Below are positions 57,646 to 64,000 of a stretch of DNA of 64,000 bases, one piece after another. The notes beneath the pieces are model-generated. The model made no database searches, was not told where the DNA came from, and worked only from the letters and a program-made list of their open reading frames with translations. The translations under genes and the position numbers were made by a program. How positions within the stretch are numbered: the stretch's first letter is position 1; each line of letters opens with the position of its first letter. The stretch comes from Vibrio aphrogenes (GTDB lineage: Bacteria > Pseudomonadota > Gammaproteobacteria > Enterobacterales > Vibrionaceae): contig NZ_AP018689.1 in assembly GCF_002157735.2 (NCBI RefSeq), positions 1,521,619 through 1,585,618 on the forward strand, read 5' to 3'.

Positions 57646-58965
57646 ATGAATCCTGTCGTTATATCCGTTTGCTTGATGCTGGCTTTGTCAGTATTCCGAG
57701 TCAACGTCGTTATTGCTTTAACTTTAAGCGCCATAACCGGTGGCTTACTAGCACACATGTCACTTAATGATACCATTGCCGCCTTTCAAGCCGGTTTAGG
57801 TGATGGTGCTGAAATTGCATTAAGCTATGCTTTACTTGGTGCATTTGCCGTTGCACTGTCACAAACAGGCATTACCGATCTTCTTTCCAATGCAGTGATA
57901 AAACGTGTCCACGGCAAAGAAAATCAAAGCGCTTCAAATGCTTTAAAGTACGCGATTTTTGGCGCTCTCTTTATCATGGCTATTTTTTCACAAAACGTCA
58001 TTCCCGTGCATATTGCGTTCATTCCTATCATTGTTCCGCCGCTACTTTCAGCATTTAATAAAATGAATATCGACCGCCGCATGGTCGCTTGTATTCTTAC
58101 CTTTGGTCTTGTAACGCCATACATGACGCTGCCCATTGGTTTTGGTGGCATCTTCTTAAATGATATTTTGTTACCCGCACTACAAAGCAATGGCTTAACC
58201 ACCGCCACCGCTTCACAAATTCCTGTGGCAATGTTTATTCCAGCTTGTGGGATGATTTTTGGTTTATTAGTCAGCGTGTTATTTACTTACCGCAAACCTC
58301 GCACTTATACTCCAGAGCAAAATACTGAGCAAAGTGTTCAACAACAAGGTATTGATAAGAAAGCCGTGATCGTTGCTGTGATCAGTATTATTGCGACTTT
58401 ATCGGCTCAGCTTTATTCTGGCTCTATGATTGTCGGTGCGCTAGTCGGTTTCATTATTTTATCTTTCGGTAAACCATTCCAAACTAGCCAAGATAACTTT
58501 ACTCGTGGCGTCCAAATGATGGCGATGATTGGCTTCATTATGATTTCAGCCAATGGATTTGCGAGTGTCATGAAAGCTACCGGCGGTGTTGAAACACTGG
58601 TTGCCTTCTTACAAGAAAGCATGAGTGGTCATAAAGCCATTGCCGCATTCATGATGTTGATTGTTGGTTTGTTGATCACCATGGGTATTGGTTCATCCTT
58701 CTCTACCATTCCTATCATCGCGACCATTTATGTTCCGCTGGCAATTTCATTTGGTTTCTCTCCGGCAGCCACTATTGCGCTTGTCGGCACTGCCGCTGCA
58801 TTAGGAGATGCCGGTTCGCCCGCCTCAGACTCAACCTTAGGCCCAACTTCTGGTTTGAATGCCGATGGTCAGCATGATCACATTAAAGATTCGGTGATCC
58901 CAACCTTCTTACATTACAACATTCCGCTTGTGATCTTTGGTTGGATTGCAGCGATGGTACTGTAA
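57646..58965 (+). CDS. Na+/H+ antiporter-family (ion transporter superfamily) protein
   Basis: 439 residues with about 11-12 hydrophobic segments. Repeated-fold features: [20 protein letters not shown] in the first half and [20 protein letters not shown] in the second, then [19 protein letters not shown] near the end. This is the pattern of the Na+/H+ antiporter family (NhaC/ArsB-like IT superfamily, YuiF type). Substrate (Na+, or an amino acid such as histidine) is unresolved. 46 bases behind rnt. Confidence 0.8.
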   Translation: MNPVVISVCLMLALSVFRVNVVIALTLSAITGGLLAHMSLNDTIAAFQAGLGDGAEIALSYALLGAFAVALSQTGITDLLSNAVIKRVHGKENQSASNALKYAIFGALFIMAIFSQNVIPVHIAFIPIIVPPLLSAFNKMNIDRRMVACILTFGLVTPYMTLPIGFGGIFLNDILLPALQSNGLTTATASQIPVAMFIPACGMIFGLLVSVLFTYRKPRTYTPEQNTEQSVQQQGIDKKAVIVAVISIIATLSAQLYSGSMIVGALVGFIILSFGKPFQTSQDNFTRGVQMMAMIGFIMISANGFASVMKATGGVETLVAFLQESMSGHKAIAAFMMLIVGLLITMGIGSSFSTIPIIATIYVPLAISFGFSPAATIALVGTAAALGDAGSPASDSTLGPTSGLNADGQHDHIKDSVIPTFLHYNIPLVIFGWIAAMVL

Positions 58966-59026
58966 TATCAATCGTACTCATTATCGGATCATCTAATTCG
59001 TACAATTGGTATAAAAGTAAATCATA

Positions 59027-59055
59027 AAAAAACCGCATGTCTATGCGGTTTTCTT
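59027..59055. terminator. Terminator antiporter / DsbA-like gene
   Basis: AAACCGCAT / ATGCGGTTT stem with GTCT loop between converging genes, A and T runs on both sides. Confidence 0.85.
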
Positions 59056-59673
59056 TTATAGTGTATTCAAGATGGCTTGAATGTGATTTAACGTCGTGAC
59101 TTCAGACAAATAATCCAGTTCCAGTAAATGATACTGCTCACCAGCCTGTAATACTAATGTTGGAAATGAAGCGATGCCAAGAGCCTGACATTGTGCCCTT
59201 TGGCGAGCAAACTCTTGTTCTACCCTCTCACTTTTCCTGTCTATTAAAAATTGTTCAACATCCAGTCCTAACTCTTTGGCTAATAGCGTATGAGTTGCTT
59301 CCGTATGCGGTGTCATTGCCCTTAAATAATACGCTTGCTGAATCGCTTCATTCATCGCTTCACCTTGCTGCTGCATTTGAGCGGCGATCACCGCGCGACA
59401 AGCCGGATACGTAGTACGCACTGGACTTGCTTGACGCCAAAACTCATGATTAAACCGAGTCCCTAATTTAGCTTCAATTTGTCGCCAGATCTGTTGTAGG
59501 TTCTGCTGCATAGCCACTGACATCGGTTCAGTATTATCTGGCGCAAGTCCTCCTAATAACGGCGTAACAGTAACTTGACTTGGTAACGCGGCTTTTAATT
59601 TATCCCATGTTGGCTTATATCCCCAGCACCAGCTGCACATGGGATCATGGATGTAATATAAAATGGCTTTCAT
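59056..59673 (-). CDS. DsbA-family thioredoxin-fold protein
   Basis: 205 residues from the ATG at 59673 (AAGGAAGAG upstream). N-terminal YIHDPMCSWCWGYKP with a CSWC redox site in a DsbA/FrnE-like fold; later SFPTLVLQAG, containing the cis-Pro. No signal peptide, so probably cytoplasmic. It may be a disulfide oxidoreductase or a 2-hydroxychromene-2-carboxylate-isomerase-like relative; the exact role is unknown. Confidence 0.82.
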   Translation of the reverse strand: MKAILYYIHDPMCSWCWGYKPTWDKLKAALPSQVTVTPLLGGLAPDNTEPMSVAMQQNLQQIWRQIEAKLGTRFNHEFWRQASPVRTTYPACRAVIAAQMQQQGEAMNEAIQQAYYLRAMTPHTEATHTLLAKELGLDVEQFLIDRKSERVEQEFARQRAQCQALGIASFPTLVLQAGEQYHLLELDYLSEVTTLNHIQAILNTL

Positions 59674-59710
59674 CACTCTTCCTTAAATGACTAAACAATA
59701 TTGTGTCTAT

Positions 59711-59736
59711 AAAAAAAGAGCCTAGTGCGGCTCTTT
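59711..59736 (-). terminator. Terminator of grxD
   Basis: AAAAGAGCC / GGCTCTTTT stem with TAGTGC loop and flanking A/T runs, 30 bases behind the grxD stop. Confidence 0.85.
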
Positions 59737-59764
59737 TTTATCGTATTAAATCAATTGAAGTCTG

Positions 59765-60100
59765 TTACTCTTCGTCAGCAGGTACACGAGAAGCAGCTTC
59801 TTTGATAAGCGTTTGCAGCTCACCTTTTTGGAACATTTCAATAATAATGTCACAACCACCAACTAACTCGCCTTCAACCCAAAGCTGTGGGAAGGTTGGC
59901 CATTGCGCATATTTTGGCAACTCTGCACGAATATCAGGGTTTTGTAGAATATCTACATAAGCAAACTTCTCACCACAAGACATCAGTGCTTGCGCCGCTT
60001 GAGAAGAAAAACCACAGCTAGGCAATTTTGGTGAGCCTTTCATGTATAGCAAAATGGCATTTTCAGAAATTTGTTGTTTAATTTTATCGATAGTTTCCAT
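59765..60100 (-). CDS. grxD: Monothiol glutaredoxin Grx4
   Basis: 111 residues. CGFS active site in LPSCGFSSQAAQ, then TFPQLWVEGELVGGCD. It binds and delivers 2Fe-2S clusters with glutathione and BolA-type partners. Divergent from sodB, the arrangement also known in V. cholerae. Confidence 0.96.
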   Translation of the reverse strand: METIDKIKQQISENAILLYMKGSPKLPSCGFSSQAAQALMSCGEKFAYVDILQNPDIRAELPKYAQWPTFPQLWVEGELVGGCDIIIEMFQKGELQTLIKEAASRVPADEE

Positions 60101-60499
60101 TACTTCCTCTCTCGGATATCGGTATCGCTGTTCTTATTGGGCCCCATTCTACTTGTAACTCGCCAAGAATAAAAAGCCAATCTTTGTAAGGTTATTCGAT
60201 TTGTTTCCTTTCTGCACAATTTTTATAGCGAAAACCACACAAATAAGTGATGAGTAAGAACTTTTTGTTTACAACCTCTTTTAATAAAGTAAAAACTTGC
60301 TAAACTGATCACAGTCGATAACGGCTCAAGCTGATGAAGGCAATTTACGCTGACATAAATTTCAGTTTTTTGAACTGAGTGTTAAGGTTTTATCGTCATT
60401 AAAATGGCATCATCAGTTAGTATGATAACAATCGGAAGCTGTTTTTCCTTACGGTAAAAACACAAGAAAGTCCCTTTCTAACACATGGAGATTTGAGCA
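60101..60499. other. Divergent promoter region grxD / sodB
   Basis: 400 AT-rich bases between two iron-related genes. No clear Fur box or RNA gene was recognised by eye. ACATGGAGATTTGAGCA upstream of sodB holds its ribosome site. Confidence 0.4.
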
Positions 60500-61084
60500 A
60501 TGGCATTTGAATTACCAGCCCTGCCTTACGCAAAAGATGCACTAGAACCACACATCTCAGCAGAAACTTTAGATTACCACCACGGTAAGCACCACAACAC
60601 TTACGTTGTAAAACTAAATGGCCTAATTCCAGGTACTGAGTTTGAAGGTAAGTCACTTGAAGACATCATCAAAACTTCAACCGGTGGCATCTTCAACAAT
60701 GCGGCACAAATCTGGAACCACACTTTCTACTGGCACTGCCTAGCACCAAATGCAGGTGGCGAACCAACAGGTGCAGTTGCAGAAGCGATCAAACAACAGT
60801 TTGGTTCTTTTGAAGACTTCAAAGCAAAATTTACTGATGCAGCAATCAATAACTTCGGCTCTTCTTGGACTTGGCTTATCAAGAAAGCTGATGGCTCTTT
60901 AGATATTGTGAATACGTCTAACGCAGCAACGCCTCTCACTGAAGAAGGTGTGACTCCACTACTAACTGTAGATCTATGGGAACACGCTTACTACATCGAT
61001 TACCGTAACGTACGTCCAGATTACATGAATGGTTTCTGGTCTTTAGTTAACTGGTCATTCGTTGAAGAAAACCTAATCAAATAA
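60500..61084 (+). CDS. sodB: Iron superoxide dismutase
   Basis: 194 residues. Metal ligands: His in YHHGKHHNTYV, His in NHTFYWHCL, Asp and His in VDLWEHAYYIDY. The FYWHCL and GGIFNNAAQIWNHTF segments and the length match FeSOD (SodB). Removes superoxide in the cytosol. Likely under iron control through RyhB/Fur as in other vibrios; no site was identified. Confidence 0.96.
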   Translation: MAFELPALPYAKDALEPHISAETLDYHHGKHHNTYVVKLNGLIPGTEFEGKSLEDIIKTSTGGIFNNAAQIWNHTFYWHCLAPNAGGEPTGAVAEAIKQQFGSFEDFKAKFTDAAINNFGSSWTWLIKKADGSLDIVNTSNAATPLTEEGVTPLLTVDLWEHAYYIDYRNVRPDYMNGFWSLVNWSFVEENLIK

Positions 61085-61110
61085 TCCATTGATTAGATAA
61101 TATCGTCATA

Positions 61111-61139
61111 AAAGACTGGTTATCGCCAGTCTTTTTTAT
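61111..61139 (+). terminator. sodB terminator
   Basis: AAGACTGG / CCAGTCTT stem with TTATCG loop, then TTTTATT. Confidence 0.85.
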
Positions 61140-61361
61140 TCTTGCCATTTTTTATTTTAATATCACATAATTTCCTTTCAATATTGGCAAATTAATTCAA
61201 TAAGTTGCATTGTTTCATTTTACTTCTTTGAGATTATTCACAGGAACTTTGTCTATTTTATGACCATTATTACCTTCTAAGGCTCTCACTATAGTATGAA
61301 GTCCAGAGGTTTGAAGTGATGGGAGTATTAGATACTTTTTTTGATACCAATGAGGTTCCGC

Positions 61362-62024
61362 ATGAACATAAATAATTCAGTCGTAGTGATCACATCCGCA
61401 GGCTCTCATTTAGGTCAAAACTTAGCACAACATTTTCTTTCCCTTAATGCCAACGTCATTTTAGTCGATAACAATCAAACGGCGCTAAACCAAGCACTGC
61501 AACATTGTCAGGCATATGCTTCTCATGTCTTCCCATATCATCTTGATGATGAAAGCTTTGAAAGTGTCCAACCTTTATTTTCCTCTATTAATCAACATTT
61601 TGATAAAGGTATCGACGTGCTAATAAACCTATACCCTAGCCTACCTTGCCCTTCTTTATTCAAAGATGAAACCATTGATAGCTACAGTTATCAATTTTCC
61701 AAGCTTGCCGCCACGATGTTGTGTTTTAGTAAGTTGGCAGCCAAACAAATGCTAACCAATCAAAAACGTGGGGTTATCGTCAATTTATCTAGTCAAACTC
61801 AAGACGCTTTTGTTCAGTCATCTTCTTTGATTGCTGAGTTTACTCAAAATTGGGCGCAGGAATTAATGCCTTTTAATATTCGAGTCGCTGGCATTTTACC
61901 TCCTCGCTCAGGCCATCATTCTAGGCAGCGTAGTTGGGCAAAAAGAAATGAGGAGTTGATCCGCAATACCGAGTATATCGTACAAAATGATTACTTCAGT
62001 GGGCGAGTGCTTGATTCTTATTAA
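61362..62024 (+). CDS. SDR-fold protein without catalytic residues
   Basis: The ATG at 61362 (GAGG five bases upstream) gives 220 residues. An SDR Rossmann start (VVVITSAGSHLGQNLAQHF) and NLSS strand are present. Where active SDRs have YxxxK after the Ser strand, this protein reads AFVQSSSLIAEFTQNW, so neither Tyr nor Lys is in place. Its first Gly motif is also altered (TSAGSHLG for TGxxxGIG). It may be a non-enzymatic NAD(P)-binding or regulatory protein. Lies alone between sodB and adhE. Confidence 0.7.
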   Translation: MNINNSVVVITSAGSHLGQNLAQHFLSLNANVILVDNNQTALNQALQHCQAYASHVFPYHLDDESFESVQPLFSSINQHFDKGIDVLINLYPSLPCPSLFKDETIDSYSYQFSKLAATMLCFSKLAAKQMLTNQKRGVIVNLSSQTQDAFVQSSSLIAEFTQNWAQELMPFNIRVAGILPPRSGHHSRQRSWAKRNEELIRNTEYIVQNDYFSGRVLDSY

Positions 62025-62048
62025 GGTTATGCCTCAGATCATCAATAA

Positions 62049-62085
62049 TAAAAAAGCCCTACTTACATAATAAGTAGGGCTTTCA
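62049..62085. terminator. Terminator SDR / adhE
   Basis: AAAGCCCTACTT / AAGTAGGGCTTT stem with ACATAAT loop, between converging genes; A run to the left, T after. Confidence 0.9.
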
Positions 62086-62104
62086 TTATTTGGTCAGACT
62101 AAGA

Positions 62105-64000
62105 TTATTTTTTCTTAGCGACTTTTTTAGGTTCTTCTGTTTTCTTAATCACAGTCGTACCTTCAAACGTTTCACCTTCAATGTAGGCTTTACCGTAGAA
62201 AGAAGCGATAAGGACTTCTTTAAGCTCTTTAATTAGAGGGTAACGTGGGTTTGCACCAGTACATTGGTCATCAAACGCATCAACCGCTAATTCATCGACT
62301 TTCGCAAAGAAATCAGCTTCGTTAACACCGGCTTCTTGAATTGACATTGGAATATCCAAGTCTTTCTTCACGTCATCCAACCAAGCTAATAGACGCTCAA
62401 TTTTCTGTGCAGTACGGTCACCTGCTTGGCTTAAGCCTAGGTGATCGGCAACTTCAGCATAACGACGACGTGCTTGTGGGCGGTCGTATTGAGAGAATGC
62501 CGTTTGTTTAGTTGGGTTATCGTTCGCGTTGAAACGGATAACGTTCGAGATCATCAATGCGTTCGCTAGACCGTGTGGAATGTGGAACTCAGCACCCAGT
62601 TTGTGAGCAATTGAGTGACACACACCTAGGAAGGCGTTTGCAAATGACATACCTGCGATTGTCGCCGCATTATGTACTTTTTCACGAGCGATTGGGTCAG
62701 CCGCACCATTTTGGTAGCTTGATGGTAGGTATTCTTTCAGCATCTTAAGAGCTTGCAGAGCGTGACCATCTGAGTATTCGTTGGCAAGTACTGAAACATA
62801 AGCTTCTAGTGCGTGAGTGATTGCATCGTAACCACCAAACGCTGTTAGAGACTTCGGCATGTTCATCACAAGGTTCGCATCAACGATCGCCATGTTTGGT
62901 GTTAACTCGTAATCCGCTAGTGGGTACTTCGCACCAGTACGGTCATCAGTTACCACAGCGAATGGTGTAACTTCAGAACCTGTACCAGAAGTCGTCGTTA
63001 CACAGACTAGTTCAGCTTTTGCGCCCATTTTAGGGAACTTGTAGATACGTTTACGGATATCCATAAAGCGCATTGATAGTTCTTCAAAGTGCGTTTCTGG
63101 GTGCTCGTACATAACCCACATGATTTTCGCTGCATCCATTGGTGAACCACCGCCTAGCGCAATGATCACGTCTGGTTGATAGCTTTGCATTTGTGCTGCA
63201 CCTTTTTCAACAACAGATAGCGTTGGATCCGCTTCTACGTCAAAGAACGTTTGCACTTCCATACCTTGCGCTTTCAGTAGGCTTACGATTTCATCAGCAT
63301 AACCGTTGTTGAATAAGAAACGGTCAGTGACTAGGAATGCGCGTTTTTTACCTTCTAAATCAGTCAATGCAACGGGTAGGCTGCCACGACGGAAGTAGAT
63401 TGATTTTGGAAGTTTATGCCACAACATATTCTCAGCTCGCTTAGCAACAGTTTTCTTGTTGATTAGGTGTTTTGGACCTACGTTTTCAGAGATAGAGTTA
63501 CCACCCCATGAACCACAACCTAGTGTTAGCGATGGTGCAACGTTGAAGTTGTATAAATCACCGATACCACCGTGAGTCGTTGGGATATTGATAAGAATAC
63601 GAGCTGTTTTTAATTTGTCGCCAAAGTATTTAATACGTTCAGCATTGGTGTCTTGGTTTGTATAAAGACCAGAGGTATGACCGATACCGCCGATTTCAAC
63701 CATAGTCACGGCTTGCTCTACTGCATTTTCGAAAGAAGACGCGCGGAACATGCCTAGAGTTGGAGACAGTTTCTCATGAGCGAACTCGTCGTCATGGCTG
63801 ACTACGCCACCTTCACCGATTAACACTTTAGTGTCAGCTGGCACTTTAACGCCCGCTAATTCAGCAATTTTAACTGCTGGTTGACCTACGATGTCAGCAT
63901 TTAGGTTGCCGTTGATAAGTAGTACTTTACGTACTTTATCCGCTTCCGCTTTAGATAGAACGTAACCTTTATGAGAAGCAAAACGCTCTTTTACTTCTTC
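62105..64000 (-). CDS. adhE: Bifunctional aldehyde-alcohol dehydrogenase AdhE, C-terminal part
   Basis: Runs off the right edge; 631 codons visible, the N-terminal part missing. The frame stays open upstream of the internal GTG at 63844 to the window end. Seen: rest of the acetaldehyde dehydrogenase domain (about the first 240 residues, with GLYTNQDTNAERIKYFG), the linker, and the Fe-dependent alcohol dehydrogenase domain: ALGGGSPMDAAKIMW, TTSGTGSEVTPFAVVTDD, and metal-site His residues in GVCHSIAHKLGAEFHIPHG. Ends in a Lys-rich tail. Reduces acetyl-CoA to ethanol in fermentation. Confidence 0.96.
   Translation of the reverse strand, partial: EEVKERFASHKGYVLSKAEADKVRKVLLINGNLNADIVGQPAVKIAELAGVKVPADTKVLIGEGGVVSHDDEFAHEKLSPTLGMFRASSFENAVEQAVTMVEIGGIGHTSGLYTNQDTNAERIKYFGDKLKTARILINIPTTHGGIGDLYNFNVAPSLTLGCGSWGGNSISENVGPKHLINKKTVAKRAENMLWHKLPKSIYFRRGSLPVALTDLEGKKRAFLVTDRFLFNNGYADEIVSLLKAQGMEVQTFFDVEADPTLSVVEKGAAQMQSYQPDVIIALGGGSPMDAAKIMWVMYEHPETHFEELSMRFMDIRKRIYKFPKMGAKAELVCVTTTSGTGSEVTPFAVVTDDRTGAKYPLADYELTPNMAIVDANLVMNMPKSLTAFGGYDAITHALEAYVSVLANEYSDGHALQALKMLKEYLPSSYQNGAADPIAREKVHNAATIAGMSFANAFLGVCHSIAHKLGAEFHIPHGLANALMISNVIRFNANDNPTKQTAFSQYDRPQARRRYAEVADHLGLSQAGDRTAQKIERLLAWLDDVKKDLDIPMSIQEAGVNEADFFAKVDELAVDAFDDQCTGANPRYPLIKELKEVLIASFYGKAYIEGETFEGTTVIKKTEEPKKVAKKK

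Overview
The window looks like a piece of the main chromosome of a Vibrio or close relative (Vibrionaceae), AT-rich in its gaps. Grounds: gene orders ffs-atl-ybaY-tesB, uvrB/yvcK/moaABCDE and rnfABCDGE-nth, a Vibrio-type ChiA chitinase, an RnfC with a long Ala/Lys/Gln repeat tail, a tandem tRNA-Tyr array, and integron attC-like sequences of Vibrio type. The species cannot be named from sequence alone.

Layout. 1-6.4 kb: end of an EamA-type exporter, a hotdog thioesterase, qmcA-nfeD, msrA, an unknown lipoprotein and a GNAT acetyltransferase. 6.75-12.2 kb: an accessory island bounded by two direct repeats of about 215 bp (about 95% identical). On the minus strand it holds a decapitated umuC, an OLD-family ATPase/TOPRIM nuclease, an attC-like element, and a complete retron of the Eco1 (Ec86) type: NDT-like effector, msr-msd RNA and reverse transcriptase. 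The RT stop codon lies inside the start of a second, truncated attC-like site. The island therefore reads as relic integron cassettes carrying anti-phage functions, stranded next to the 4.5S RNA gene. 12.3-22.5 kb: ffs, atl, ybaY, tesB, an Lrp-type regulator divergent from a PLP cysteine-synthase-like enzyme, an outer-membrane barrel, an RND efflux pair and five identical tRNA-Tyr genes on an exact 184-bp period.

22.9-29.7 kb: purine salvage or catabolism (NCS2 permease and 8-oxoguanine deaminase), a Dcu-type dicarboxylate carrier with an FNR-like site, a LysM lipoprotein, a glutathionyl-hydroquinone reductase and a small Cys-rich protein. 30-42.4 kb: carbohydrate and peptide uptake (GH1 6-phospho-beta-glucosidase, ROK sugar kinase, oppABCDF, chitinase ChiA). 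42.4-48.7 kb: molybdopterin synthesis moaABCDE, yvcK, uvrB. 49.2-58.9 kb: tRNA-Asn, the full Rnf ion-pumping complex, nth, gloA, rnt and an ion-transporter-superfamily antiporter. 59-64 kb: DsbA-like protein, grxD, sodB, an SDR-like protein lacking its catalytic residues, and the C-terminal two thirds of adhE, which runs off the right edge.

The strongest special feature is the retron/OLD island: a homologue of Retron-Eco1 whose a1 repeat encodes the effector's last residues and stop, whose a2 repeat covers the likely RT ribosome-binding site, and which sits in integron-cassette format.
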